From assembly GCA_016712265.1 (NCBI GenBank), contig JADJRJ010000028.1, positions 744,001-808,000 of the forward strand: DNA of 64,000 nt, read 5' to 3'. Position numbers and translations under genes: made by a program. Under the pieces are notes generated by a model. That model was not told where the DNA came from and ran no database searches. It saw nothing but the letters and a program-made list of their open reading frames with translations. How positions within the stretch are numbered: the first letter of the stretch is position 1; each line of letters starts with the position of its first letter. The DNA is from Gemmatimonadota bacterium. Its GTDB lineage: Bacteria; Gemmatimonadota; Gemmatimonadetes; Gemmatimonadales; Gemmatimonadaceae. Of the stretch, positions 1 through 8,682 are shown piece after piece.

Positions 1-1010
1 ACCGCGAGCAGCTGGACGGCAATCGGCGGCAGGAGCCCCTCGAGGGCGTCGGCCAGCCGCGCGCCCCGTTCCACCCGAGCGATCGCTCCATCGATCCCCC
101 GGGCCAGAAACTCGTTAGGTACGGCGTCCCGGGCCATGCGCAAGGCGCCGAGGAGGGGGGTGCCTCCGTCGAGCAGGACGCCAAGGGTTCGCGCAAACCG
201 GGCGGAGCTGACCTCCAGGTCAATCCGGCCCGCGAGCGGCAGGCGGAGTCGGGCGCCATGCCATCGGAGGCGTGCGTCGTCCCCACGGGCGAACCATCGG
301 AGCGCGATCGTCCCCAGCCCTGCCGCGACGAGCAGCACGGGGCCGGCGCGTGTCACCCATGCACTCGTGGTGACCAGGATCCGGGTGCTCAGCGGCAACG
401 CGGCACCTGCGGCATCGAGCATGGCCACAAACCGCGGGACCACAAAGCCCAGCAACACCAGGACCCCCAGTCCCGCGATGACGCCCAGGAGGGCGGGGTA
501 CAACAACGCGCCCTGCAACCGCGCGCGGAGGTCACGCTCGGCGTCGAGTTGGTCGGCCAGGCGCTCCAACGATGCGCCGAGGCTGCCGCTCGCCTCGCCG
601 GCGCGGACGAGGGCCGGGGCCAGGGAACCAAACAATGCACTGCGCCGCTCAAGCGCCGTCGCCAGCGTGTGACCCGCCAGCACATCGGCGCGCACCTCCC
701 CAAGGGCGGCCGCCACGTCCGGATGACCGGCGTGGGTGGACGAGAACTGGAGCGATCGTTCCAGGGTGGCACCTCCGGCGACCATCGTCGCCAACGTCCG
801 GACGGCGGTGGCGACGGCATCACGCCGGGAGCCGTGCCAGCGTCGCCCACTGCGGCGATCCACGGGCCCGGCATGGATCGCCACCGGGACCAGCGCTCGA
901 CGCCGCAATTCCTCCATGGCCTCCTGCTGGCTCCCGGCCTGCACGACGCCCTCGATCACGTCGCCGGCCTGGGTTGCGGCCCGATACGACCACCGTGCCG
1001 CGGCCGTCAT
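1..1010 (-). CDS. gspF: Type II secretion inner-membrane platform protein GspF (3' end outside the window)
   Basis: Reading the minus strand from the ATG at 1010 gives a protein starting MTAAARWSYRAATQAGDVIEG, the usual opening of GspF/PilC platform proteins. It continues with the helical GspF domain (GEASGSLGASLERLADQL), a first long hydrophobic segment rich in Leu, Val and Gly, and the start of the second GspF repeat (SARFARTLGVLLDGGTPLL). GspF is the polytopic platform protein that couples the GspE ATPase to pseudopilus assembly. Its ATG overlaps the gspE stop in an ATGA, so it is the last visible gene of the operon. The reading frame is open to base 1; the C-terminus and any gspG beyond it cannot be seen. 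Confidence 0.9.
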   Translation of the reverse strand, partial: MTAAARWSYRAATQAGDVIEGVVQAGSQQEAMEELRRRALVPVAIHAGPVDRRSGRRWHGSRRDAVATAVRTLATMVAGGATLERSLQFSSTHAGHPDVAAALGEVRADVLAGHTLATALERRSALFGSLAPALVRAGEASGSLGASLERLADQLDAERDLRARLQGALLYPALLGVIAGLGVLVLLGFVVPRFVAMLDAAGAALPLSTRILVTTSAWVTRAGPVLLVAAGLGTIALRWFARGDDARLRWHGARLRLPLAGRIDLEVSSARFARTLGVLLDGGTPLLGALRMARDAVPNEFLARGIDGAIARVERGARLADALEGLLPPIAVQLLA

Positions 1011-2443
1011 GCTGCGTCGCTCCCTTCGGTCACTCGCAGTACCTCGGCGCGCGAGGTCTGACCGGCGCGCACCATCGCTTCGCCCGCGTTGGCCAGGGAC
1101 CGCGTGCCGCTGGCATGGGCGACCTGCCGCAGCGTGGCGAGGGATGCGCGTGCGACGATCGCGCGCCGGAACGCCTCGTCAGGCACCAACAACTCATAGA
1201 GGCCGGCGCGCCCCCGGTATCCCGACCCGCGGCACGCGTCGCATCCCTCGGGCTCGCGCGATCCGTCCGCGGCGGGGCGCGCACACGTCGCACAGAGCAG
1301 GCGCACCAGGCGTTGGGCCAGGATGCCCTGGACCGTCGCTGCCACGAGGTAGGGTTCGATCCCCATGTCCACGAGGCGCGTGACGCCACTCGCCGCGTCG
1401 TTGGTATGCAACGTGGAGAACACCAGGTGGCCGGTCAGCGCGGCTTGCACGGCGACGTCAGCCGTCTCGCGGTCGCGCATTTCGCCCACCATCACGATGT
1501 CCGGGTCGTGACGCAGGATCGACCGCAACGCCTGCGCGAAGCCCAACCCGGCCTTGCGGTGGACTGGGACCTGGGTGACGCCGGCCAGCTCGTACTCGAC
1601 CGGGTCTTCGACCGAGACCAGCTTGACCCCCGGCGTGTTCAGGTGCGACAGCGCCGCATACAGGGTGGTGGTCTTGCCCGACCCGGTGGGCCCGGTGGCC
1701 AGCACGAGGCCGCTGGTCCGGCGGAGCACGTCCTGCAGGCGGGCGGCCAGGTCCGGGGGCATGCCTAACGCATCGAGGGTCCGCGCCTGGCCTCCCCCAT
1801 GGTCCAGGACGCGGAGGACGGCCGACTCCCCATGCAACCCGGGGAGCGTGGCGACGCGCACGTCGACATCGCGTCCGCCGTGCCGCACGCGCGCGCGGCC
1901 GTCTTGTGGGAGTCGCCGTTCGGCGATGTCGAGGCCGGCGAGCAACTTGACGCGGCTTAATGCGCCGGCGGCCAGGGCGACGGGATACGTCGCCAGGTCA
2001 CGGAGGACGCCGTCCTCACGGAGTCGGACGCGCAGCCCACCGGCTGCGCTTTCCAGGTGCACATCGCTCGCGCCGCGCCGCAGCGCGTCCGCGAGCGCCG
2101 CGTTCACCAACTGGACCACCGGCGCGTCGTCCGCCTGCGCCCGCAGGTCGCCGAGTGCCGTGGCCGCGCCCTCGGTCGTGGGCACGCTCACGGTGGCCTC
2201 ACGGCCCGCAGCCAGCAGCGCGGCCTGCACGTCGTTGAGCGGGGCCTCGACCAGTCGCACCGCGCGGCCAAAGCGGCGGCGCAGGGTGTCCGTCACCGTG
2301 GGATCCAGCGGACGGGCCGCGGCCACGACCACGACGCCGTCGTCGCCGACGTGCAGCGGCACGAGGGCATGCTGTTCCATGAACCGCGCCGGCAGTTCGG
2401 CGGCGAGCGGTCCCAGGGCCGCGTCCCGAAGCAGGTCAGACAC
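1007..2443 (-). CDS. gspE: Type II secretion ATPase GspE
   Basis: 478 aa GspE/PilB-family hexameric ATPase that powers pseudopilus extension from the cytoplasm. An N-terminal MshEN/GspE-N region (about residues 1-100) is followed by the ATPase core with Walker A GPTGSGKTT near residue 245, an Asp box, and a Walker B region DPDIVMVGEMRD containing the typical GEMRD signature. Near the C-terminus CATC and CDAC pairs form the four-cysteine zinc motif typical of GspE. It starts 6 bases after the gspD stop and overlaps gspF by 4 bases. Within the family, the zinc motif and position beside gspD favour GspE over a type IV pilus PilB. The length is normal. Confidence 0.95.
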   Translation of the reverse strand: MSDLLRDAALGPLAAELPARFMEQHALVPLHVGDDGVVVVAAARPLDPTVTDTLRRRFGRAVRLVEAPLNDVQAALLAAGREATVSVPTTEGAATALGDLRAQADDAPVVQLVNAALADALRRGASDVHLESAAGGLRVRLREDGVLRDLATYPVALAAGALSRVKLLAGLDIAERRLPQDGRARVRHGGRDVDVRVATLPGLHGESAVLRVLDHGGGQARTLDALGMPPDLAARLQDVLRRTSGLVLATGPTGSGKTTTLYAALSHLNTPGVKLVSVEDPVEYELAGVTQVPVHRKAGLGFAQALRSILRHDPDIVMVGEMRDRETADVAVQAALTGHLVFSTLHTNDAASGVTRLVDMGIEPYLVAATVQGILAQRLVRLLCATCARPAADGSREPEGCDACRGSGYRGRAGLYELLVPDEAFRRAIVARASLATLRQVAHASGTRSLANAGEAMVRAGQTSRAEVLRVTEGSDAA

Positions 2444-2449
2444 GGACGC

Positions 2450-4210
2450 TCACTCCAGCGGCTTCTTGCGCAGCGGGGTGCCTAACGTATCCGGCACCGC
2501 GCCGGGCACCTGGCCGTTCATCCGGTCGCGCACTCGCTCCCGCAGGGCGTCCGCATCCTCGTCGGACCGCACGATGTACGGGGTGACGAAGATCGCCACC
2601 TCCGTCCGGTTGCGGCTCGTGCTCCGCCGCTTGAACAGGTTGCCCATGATCGGGATGTCCCGGAGGAACGGGATCCCGCTCTCGATCTCTTCCTGCGTGG
2701 TGCCGATCAGGCCGGCGATGACGACCGTTTGCCCATCCTTCATCACCGCGCGTGTGGAGGCCTCTCGCGTGGAGATCACCGGAGCGTTGAGTGCCGACGG
2801 CAGGGTCTGTGACGTGAGCGACGAGACTTCCTGCAGGACCTGGACGCTGACGTAGTCATCGCGGTTGATGGTCGGAACAATGGTGAGCGAGGTGCCAACC
2901 TCCTCATACTGCACGTTGCGGTCGATGGCGACGTCGTTGCCCAACCGGGTCGAGGCGATGAAGGGGACGCGGCTCCCGACGAGGATGCGCGACTCGCGAT
3001 TGTTGGTTGCCACGACCGAGGGGGTCGAGAGGACTTTGACCTGCGAGCGCGTGCTAAGGGCCCGCAGGATCGCCCGGACATTGGCATTGCGCAGCGTCAC
3101 GACCCGCACGGCGAAATCGCGCGCGCCACTGGAGTCCGACGCGCCAGGATTCCCGAACGACGTCTGCGTGCTGCCGCCGATCGTCGACCAGTCCACCCCG
3201 AACTGATCGCCACGCCCGAGCGTCACCTCGGCCACCGTTACCTCGAGCAGCACCTGGGCCGGCCGGACGTCGAGCGACTGCACCGTCTCTTGCAGCAGCG
3301 GAAAGTTGGGGGGCGCGGTGCGGATCAGGAGCGAGTTGGTGGGCCCATGCGGGACCACGGTCGTCTGCCCCATGAGGTTCCCCGGTCCTCCGCTGGAGTC
3401 GCGCGTCGCCGCCGGGGCCTGGTTGACGATGACCGGGGGAAGTGGGGCCTCCCGGCGCATCCGGAACGCATCCGTCTCCCGTTGCCGGAACGCATCCAGG
3501 TTGCGCGATAGGCTCAGGTCGTCGAGCGAGCGCGATCCGCCACCGGCCACCGTGACGCCAAACAGCTGGCCTAACGACTCGGCCAGGTCGCTCGCCTGCG
3601 CATACTGCAAGGGCACGACGAAGGTGCGGAGGCCGGCCTCCCCCTGCGACCGTTCGTCCAGTCGACGGAGCACGTCGAGATACCGGCGCACGTTGGACGC
3701 TCGGTCGGTGATGAGCAGAGCGTTGGAGCGGGCGACCGGCTCGATGATTGCCGTCCCCGACACCATCGCCTTGAGCGCCGCCGCGCCCTCGTCGGCGCGA
3801 ATCGATTGCAGGGGGACGAGCTGCGTGATCAGCCCCATCGGCGCCGGCTCTGCGAGCGTGGCGCCAAATCCCACGCGGCCCGTCTTTGGTGCCGATCCAG
3901 CCGCGTACACCTTGAGCATGTTGCCGTCCTGCAGCATCACCAGCCCGTGCGTCTCGAGGATCGACTCGAGGATGCCCGGGAGTTCTGCGGCAGCGACTGG
4001 TGCGGCGGTGGAGAACGTGACCCGCGCGGTGGCGCTGTCGCCCACGATGGCGCTCAGTCCCATGGTCGCCGCGAGCGACCGAATCACATCGGCCAGCGGG
4101 GCATCACGGAAGTCGAGTCGCGTGCCCTGCGCCTGCGCACGGGGCGCCGCCAGCAGGGCGACGAGCACGGCCAGCTGGCCGAGCCACGAGTACGGGGACC
4201 TGACCATCAC
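2450..4210 (-). CDS. gspD: Type II secretion outer-membrane secretin GspD
   Basis: 586 aa secretin forming the outer-membrane exit channel. A signal peptide (about residues 1-27, ending in AQAQ) precedes an N0-like domain (LDFRDAPLADVIRSLAATM) and N1/N2 ring domains (LLITDRASNVRRYLDVLRRLD). The secretin core follows, with LEVTVAEVTLG, VLSTPSVVATNN, VPFIAS, GTSLTIVPTI and the terminal DGQTVVIAGLI and GIPFLRDIPIMGNLFKRR signatures. The frame can start at GTG 4210 (GTGA overlap with gspC) or ATG 4207; I used the longer. Two short Gly/Pro-poor linkers between N domains make it slightly shorter than proteobacterial GspD. No pilotin gene is visible. Confidence 0.95.
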   Translation of the reverse strand: MMVRSPYSWLGQLAVLVALLAAPRAQAQGTRLDFRDAPLADVIRSLAATMGLSAIVGDSATARVTFSTAAPVAAAELPGILESILETHGLVMLQDGNMLKVYAAGSAPKTGRVGFGATLAEPAPMGLITQLVPLQSIRADEGAAALKAMVSGTAIIEPVARSNALLITDRASNVRRYLDVLRRLDERSQGEAGLRTFVVPLQYAQASDLAESLGQLFGVTVAGGGSRSLDDLSLSRNLDAFRQRETDAFRMRREAPLPPVIVNQAPAATRDSSGGPGNLMGQTTVVPHGPTNSLLIRTAPPNFPLLQETVQSLDVRPAQVLLEVTVAEVTLGRGDQFGVDWSTIGGSTQTSFGNPGASDSSGARDFAVRVVTLRNANVRAILRALSTRSQVKVLSTPSVVATNNRESRILVGSRVPFIASTRLGNDVAIDRNVQYEEVGTSLTIVPTINRDDYVSVQVLQEVSSLTSQTLPSALNAPVISTREASTRAVMKDGQTVVIAGLIGTTQEEIESGIPFLRDIPIMGNLFKRRSTSRNRTEVAIFVTPYIVRSDEDADALRERVRDRMNGQVPGAVPDTLGTPLRKKPLE

Positions 4211-4740
4211 TCCTCCGGTTCCAGTCGTAAGGTGCGGCGCCCGCCAGGCCCGCGCAGCACGACCACGCGCGGGTCAATGGCGAGCACCGTGAAGCCGCCA
4301 TCCCGGTCCCCGACAGCGTAGAGCTGCGGACCGGATGCAAGAGAAAGTTGGAGTAGCGCCCGGGGACCACCGGGGGCGACCACCGTGCCGAGCAACCGGG
4401 GCACCTCGCCGGCCAACATCGCGCTGTCCGGCACCAGGCCGGTCGTCGCAGGATCGGGCGCCATCATCTCGTTGGCGCTGTCCTCGATGAGTTCGGGCGG
4501 TTGGTATCGCGTGGCGGGTGGGGTGCGCGTGGCCATGAACAGGTTGGCCATCACGACCTCCTCGGCCGCCGCGGTGGCGATCGCCAGCGTCGGCGGCGCT
4601 CCGGGGTCCGGGATCACGGGGGCCACCGGGCCCACCGCCGTCGCGGGCGGCAGCACCCAGGCGACGGCGCCGGCGCACGCGGCGAGGCCGGCGATCGTCC
4701 ACAAGAACAAGCGAAGGAATGCCGCTCGGGAGGCCGTCAT
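4207..4740 (-). CDS. gspC: Type II secretion GspC-like inner-membrane protein
   Basis: 177 aa. It has one N-terminal membrane helix (about residues 8-30), a Pro/Ala-rich periplasmic linker, and a C-terminal small beta domain (PRLLGTVVAPGGPRALLQLS through GGFTVLAIDPRVVVLRGPGG) matching the homology region of GspC/PilP, which binds the N0 domain of the secretin. No PDZ domain is present, as in shorter GspC proteins. Its place directly upstream of gspD and between gspM and gspD supports the call. It overlaps gspM by 4 bases and gspD by 1 to 4 bases. The identification rests on architecture and context; a PilP-type name would be equally defensible. Confidence 0.75.
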   Translation of the reverse strand: MTASRAAFLRLFLWTIAGLAACAGAVAWVLPPATAVGPVAPVIPDPGAPPTLAIATAAAEEVVMANLFMATRTPPATRYQPPELIEDSANEMMAPDPATTGLVPDSAMLAGEVPRLLGTVVAPGGPRALLQLSLASGPQLYAVGDRDGGFTVLAIDPRVVVLRGPGGRRTLRLEPEE

Positions 4741-5276
4741 GGCATGGGGACCCAGGGGGCCTGAACGCCCAGGGACAGCTGCAGCAGGTTGCCACGCAGC
4801 ACCGGATTCATCGATACGGACAGCTCCACTGCCGCCAGTACGGGCGCGTGACCCTGAAGGCGCGACAGGAGGTCGGCCAGGCCGTACACGTCCGTGGTTG
4901 CGGATAGCGACGCACGCACCCCGGTCGCTGGGTCCGCGCTATCTGGCAGCACCTCCAGTCGCGTGATGCTCACGCGACTCGTGCGCGCCAGCTCCTGGAG
5001 GGTCGCCTGGAGGGCGGAGCCCGCGAGGTCCGAGGTGCGGCCGCGAAGGAGGAGCGGCGCACTCATCGCGCCCGGTGTATGGGGGGGCGCCGCGGTCGCG
5101 AGCATGCCCTCCAGTCGCGCGACGCGCTCGCGTGCCATCGTGATGGCGTCCTCGCGGGCGCTCCAACGTCGCGCCACCGGGAGCACGCCGAACGTGAAAA
5201 CGAGCGCCGCCATTGCCACGGTCGCCCCCCAGCCGATCGTGCGCGCCTCGCGCGCGTTAATCCGGGGTCGCGACAT
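4737..5276 (-). CDS. gspM: Type II secretion GspM-like protein
   Basis: 179 aa from the ATG at 5276 (MSRPRINAREARTIGWG), chosen because the longer reading upstream only shadows gspL. One membrane helix (about residues 13-35, TIGWGATVAMAALVFTFGVL), a short coiled segment, then a periplasmic ferredoxin-like domain (ALQATLQELARTSRVSITRL, then YGLADLLSRLQGHAPVLAAV) as in GspM/PilO. GspM pairs with GspL in the inner-membrane assembly platform. It starts 20 bases inside the end of gspL, and its stop overlaps the gspC start by 4 bases. Confidence 0.8.
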   Translation of the reverse strand: MSRPRINAREARTIGWGATVAMAALVFTFGVLPVARRWSAREDAITMARERVARLEGMLATAAPPHTPGAMSAPLLLRGRTSDLAGSALQATLQELARTSRVSITRLEVLPDSADPATGVRASLSATTDVYGLADLLSRLQGHAPVLAAVELSVSMNPVLRGNLLQLSLGVQAPWVPMP

Positions 5277-6396
5277 GAAACGTGATGGAGAAGGACTCGC
5301 GCGTCTCGCGGCCATCGCGGAACCGGGCACTCGCCGCGGCGGAACGCACGTTGTCAAAGCGCGGATCGGCATCCAGCAGGGGGACCAGCGCCGCGGCCGA
5401 ACGCGCGGTGCCCTCGACCTGCCAGTCGGCACCCGTCATGCGCATGGCGGTAACGACGACATCCCTCGGCAGGAGCGTGCTGAGGGTGGCCATCGTCGCG
5501 ACCGGATCCGGACGGCTCGCCACCGCGGCGCGGGCGCTGCCGGCCTCTTGTGCGGCGGCGAGGCGCTCGGCGTGCATGGCCAGGGCCGGGGCGGCAGAGT
5601 CGGCAAGGGCGGCGGCGCGGGCGTCGAGCGCCGCGAGGGTGCGCTCGCGCGAACGGTCGACCGCCGCGGCGAGGAAGAACAGTCCGGCGGCGGCGCCTAA
5701 CGCGGCTGTGGCGAGCCCCTGCCGGCGTCGACGATCGGATGCTCGTCGGGCGTTCCTATCCATCAACGTCCCAATCGATGGGGCGTCCTCGCGCTGGAGC
5801 GCACCCCAGGCGGCGCGCGCGCTCCCGGGCAGCGGACCCAGGGGAGGGAGCGGCGTCCCCGTCCCGTCCGTTCCGCGGCGCAGCCCGGCAAGTTGTCCTC
5901 CGCGGATCTCGATCGCCCCACGGTCGTCGGCGCCGCCGTCCAGCGTCCACAGTCCCTCCGGGCACCCCGAGGCGACAATCGCCACCGGCGTGGCTTCCAC
6001 GCGGGTGATCGGCGCCCACTCGCCAAGGGTGCGGACGACATGCGCGAGCCACGCGTCGTCACACCCCATCGCGACGTCACTCCCGGGGGCCACCATCGCC
6101 TGCAGCGGCGCGTTGGCCCCGAGGTAACGACCGGCATCGAGCGCCACCATCTGCTCGCGGGTTGCGTCGTCCGCGGGAGGCAGGGTCACGCGTGCCACTT
6201 CGAGGAACCCGAGGCCGATCGCGAGCGCCACGGTGTCCGGCGTCGCGTGCGTGGCGCGAAGCGTGGCCAGGGCCGCGGCGAGGTCCTGTCCGTCCCACGT
6301 CATCACGAACGCGCTGCCCGGCCGCCCGGGCCACCGCGACGCCCACACCCCACGCAACTCGTGCGGGGTCAGCTCAAGGCCCAGTCGGCGCGTCAC
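5257..6396 (-). CDS. gspL: Type II secretion GspL-like protein (PilM/PilN-type fusion)
   Basis: 379 aa. Residues 1 to about 200 are a cytoplasmic domain resembling the actin-like (ASKHA/PilM) part of GspL, with MTRRLGLELTPHELRGVWAS at the start. A basic stretch (NARRASDRRRRQ) is followed by a membrane helix (about 230-250, GLATAALGAAAGLFFLAAAV) and a PilN/GspL periplasmic domain that includes TLLPRDVVVTAMRMTGADWQ. GspL recruits GspE to the membrane. It overlaps gspK by 4 bases at its start and gspM by 20 bases at its end. Confidence 0.8.
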   Translation of the reverse strand: MTRRLGLELTPHELRGVWASRWPGRPGSAFVMTWDGQDLAAALATLRATHATPDTVALAIGLGFLEVARVTLPPADDATREQMVALDAGRYLGANAPLQAMVAPGSDVAMGCDDAWLAHVVRTLGEWAPITRVEATPVAIVASGCPEGLWTLDGGADDRGAIEIRGGQLAGLRRGTDGTGTPLPPLGPLPGSARAAWGALQREDAPSIGTLMDRNARRASDRRRRQGLATAALGAAAGLFFLAAAVDRSRERTLAALDARAAALADSAAPALAMHAERLAAAQEAGSARAAVASRPDPVATMATLSTLLPRDVVVTAMRMTGADWQVEGTARSAAALVPLLDADPRFDNVRSAAASARFRDGRETRESFSITFHVATPD

Positions 6397-7172
6397 CGGA
6401 CGCGCTCCCGCCAGTGGGTGAGGACCAACGTGCCGGCAGAGATCGCGTAGACCGCCTGGACTTCATGCGTCAGCGGCGAGCCGGACATCCAGCCGCGCGA
6501 GATCACGACGAGGCGCGACGGCTCGTCCCGGGCCTCCCCAAAAGCCACACGCAGGACGGTGTCGGACGCAGCGCGTCGGTTGACCGTGCCGTCACCGTCC
6601 ACGGTGAGGTAGGGTGCCGCGCGCTCCAGGGCGCGTACGTCCACCCCGGGGAGTTCGCGGAGCGATTCGAGGTGCCGGATCGGCGTCACGAACCGGAGGG
6701 CACCATCCGGCGCGCCCAGGCGACCATCACCCGAAGTGGCAGGCGCCCGCTCGATGGCACGGCGAATGGCCCGCGCGGTCGACGCCGCCCGCGCGACATC
6801 GGTGAAACTGGCAAGGAGCGCCGCCAGCCGTTCCTCCGGTGCCGCGTTGATGTCGAGCTGGGTCGTGGGATCGGCAATCGCCACCGCGAACCGCCCTGTG
6901 CCTAACGCCACCGAATCTCGCGGCGTGCGGGCGAGGGCGTTCAGGTAGTCGGCGCGCGACAGGGAGTCGCCGTGCGCGGCCAGTCCCGCCTCGATGTCGG
7001 CCACCGTCGCCACCACCCCGCTTTCCGCGGCATACCGGGCGACCGCAGCCGCCCGGACGTTGGCGGCAACGCCCGCTGATGCCCGACTCGACGACAAGAC
7101 GGTGGCGCCGAGGCCGCCAAGGATGACGACGATCCACAACACGAGGACGAGGGCAACGCCGCGTCGGGTCAT
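6393..7172 (-). CDS. gspK: Type II secretion minor pseudopilin GspK
   Basis: 259 aa from the ATG at 7172, which overlaps the gspJ stop in an ATGA; a longer frame exists but only shadows gspJ. The N-terminus MTRRGVALVLVLWIVVILGG is a short basic leader ending in Gly, followed by a hydrophobic stretch without Glu at +5, which is typical of GspK. The large globular domain with DPTTQLDINAAPEERLAALL and a later helix-hairpin-like region (LRELPGVDVRAL) matches GspK, the tip subunit that caps the pseudopilus with GspI and GspJ. Confidence 0.88.
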   Translation of the reverse strand: MTRRGVALVLVLWIVVILGGLGATVLSSSRASAGVAANVRAAAVARYAAESGVVATVADIEAGLAAHGDSLSRADYLNALARTPRDSVALGTGRFAVAIADPTTQLDINAAPEERLAALLASFTDVARAASTARAIRRAIERAPATSGDGRLGAPDGALRFVTPIRHLESLRELPGVDVRALERAAPYLTVDGDGTVNRRAASDTVLRVAFGEARDEPSRLVVISRGWMSGSPLTHEVQAVYAISAGTLVLTHWRERVR

Positions 7173-7741
7173 GGGGTGCGCTCCAGCCCGATACGGACCA
7201 CCTGGTCCACCGGACGCCCGCTCGCCTCGGTCCAGGTCAGCCGCACCGCGGTGGGGGCCACCGAGGGGTCCTCCCACCGGTCGGACCACGTGGCGAAGGA
7301 GCCGCGGGCCAGCGTATGCAGGCGGAGGGAGGTGGCCCCCGCCACGGCGGCGGTCACCAACGGGGCACTGCCTTCCGACGGGCTCGCGCGAAGCTGCAGG
7401 GAGTCATTGCGCACCCAAAACGTCACGGACCACGACGCACTGGTGCCGTAGGGCTCGACGATGCCGCGGCTCAGCAGGTGGACGGAGTCCGAACGCATAC
7501 CGCGCACGACAGAGAAGGTGGCCGGCCCACCACGGACACCTGGCAGGGCATGCCGCACCGCACTGGCGATCATCCCGCGTGCGGCCGTCATCGCTTCCGT
7601 GCGGTCGTGGTGGTGTTCGAGTCGTTCGCGGGTGTCGATCCCACCCTGAAGCGCCGCATAGGCGACCGACGTGACCAGCCCCGTGATGACGAGCGCCACC
7701 AGTACCTCGACCAGGGTGAAGGCCGCGCGGCGGGGACTCAC
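7169..7741 (-). CDS. gspJ: Type II secretion minor pseudopilin GspJ
   Basis: 190 aa from a GTG at 7741 that overlaps the gspI stop (GTGA). The start was chosen because it places a short basic leader (MSPRRAA) before the N-methylation motif FTLVEVLVALVITGLVTSVA with Glu at +5. The residue before the cleavage point is Ala, not the usual Gly. The C-terminal domain has the GspJ pattern of aligned strands (SVTFWVRNDSLQLRASPSEG). It forms the pseudopilus tip with GspI and GspK. The tandem H-I-J-K order is the standard one. Confidence 0.88.
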   Translation of the reverse strand: MSPRRAAFTLVEVLVALVITGLVTSVAYAALQGGIDTRERLEHHHDRTEAMTAARGMIASAVRHALPGVRGGPATFSVVRGMRSDSVHLLSRGIVEPYGTSASWSVTFWVRNDSLQLRASPSEGSAPLVTAAVAGATSLRLHTLARGSFATWSDRWEDPSVAPTAVRLTWTEASGRPVDQVVRIGLERTP

Positions 7742-8088
7742 GGACGCGGCCCCATCGTGCCGGGGTCGCGCACCAGACGACGCAGTTCGAACGGCGCGCC
7801 ATGGCGCGGCGTCACAACGACCACGAGCTCGGTGACTCCCGGGGCGGTCCCCCACGGGCGCGCCTCCACGCGTCGCGCGACGAGCGTATCAGCGGCGCCG
7901 AGCGCTTCCTGGGCGATCACGGCGTCGCCTAACGACGCCGCTTCCATCGCGGACTCCGCCTGGGCGACCACCTCGCTGACGTCCCGTGCGCGCGCCGCGG
8001 TGGACGCGCCGGACCGGAACACGTCCAGGAAGCCCATGGCCGACAAGCCGAGGATGACGAGCGCGATCGCCCCTTCGAGCAGCGTCAT
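7738..8088 (-). CDS. gspI: Type II secretion minor pseudopilin GspI, apparently leaderless
   Basis: 116 aa, MTLLEGAIALVILGLSAMGF at the start, matching mature type IV pilin-like GspI with Glu at +5 counted from the initiator Met. In-frame upstream codons read TGA GCG CAA CGC before the ATG, so there is no room for a leader peptide with a -1 Gly. The ATG overlaps the gspH stop (ATGA), which supports it as the true start. GspI nucleates the pseudopilus tip. See the findings for the implications of the missing leader. Confidence 0.85.
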   Translation of the reverse strand: MTLLEGAIALVILGLSAMGFLDVFRSGASTAARARDVSEVVAQAESAMEAASLGDAVIAQEALGAADTLVARRVEARPWGTAPGVTELVVVVTPRHGAPFELRRLVRDPGTMGPRP

Positions 8089-8504
8089 GCGTTGCGCTCA
8101 GTGGCGCGACACCGCGTGACGTCCCATGCGGCCCACGCGGCCGGGAGGGCCGTGGCGAGTCGACAACGTCCGCCCGGCGAGAACCAGAGCTCGAGTTGGC
8201 CCGGGGTCGCGATGGCGCCAGAATCGATCGCCAGCGCTTCATCGCGCACCACCCAGCGGCCGTCCGATGTCACATTGAGTCTGAGCGTCTGTGCCCGGGT
8301 GATGGCAAGCGCCCGCGTCCTCCGGACAACCTGACCGATGCCGGTCGGTTCAGTTTCCGGCACCACCAGCGACGGCAGGACGACCGCGGTCACGAGCCCA
8401 AGGACGGCCAGGACGACCAGGACTTCGAGCAAGGTCATGCCTCGGAGGTGTGTGCGTGGGCGGGGAAGGGACACTCGCGGCCGTATATAGTTGGTGTGGC
8501 ACAT
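8085..8504 (-). CDS. gspH: Type II secretion minor pseudopilin GspH; first gene of the operon
   Basis: 139 aa from the ATG at 8504; a GTG at 8474 would give a 12-residue leader VSLPRPRTHLRG, a more typical length. Cleavage would follow Gly in LRGMTLLEVLVVLAVLGLVT, giving Met at +1 and Glu at +5. The C-terminal globular domain (LRLNVTSDGRWVVRDEALAI and LELWFSPGGRC) fits GspH. It is the most upstream pseudopilin gene, so the operon promoter should lie within 8480-8680; a minus-strand TATATA at 8484-8489 is a possible -10 element if the GTG start is used, but no convincing -35 accompanies it. Confidence 0.82.
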   Translation of the reverse strand: MCHTNYIRPRVSLPRPRTHLRGMTLLEVLVVLAVLGLVTAVVLPSLVVPETEPTGIGQVVRRTRALAITRAQTLRLNVTSDGRWVVRDEALAIDSGAIATPGQLELWFSPGGRCRLATALPAAWAAWDVTRCRATERNA

Positions 8505-8682
8505 CTTGGACGTGCCGGGGGGAGCGGAAGCAACCGCCTTCCGGGGGGCCCGGCAAGCAGCACGACACCGGGGATACCCCGCCTCCCTCCTTTCGTGTGG
8601 CGAGCTCTGCGGGGGTGTTTGCCGTGGTTGCCACCGACGGGGCCGCGAGTCAGCTTGACCAGCCTCAAACCAGACCCTCGCG

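Noticed and set aside
8505..8682. Possible riboswitch before the amine oxidase
   Set aside because: I compared it with glycine, TPP, cobalamin and SAM/SAH patterns; none of the conserved cores is present, only a short CGGGG/CCCCG hairpin.
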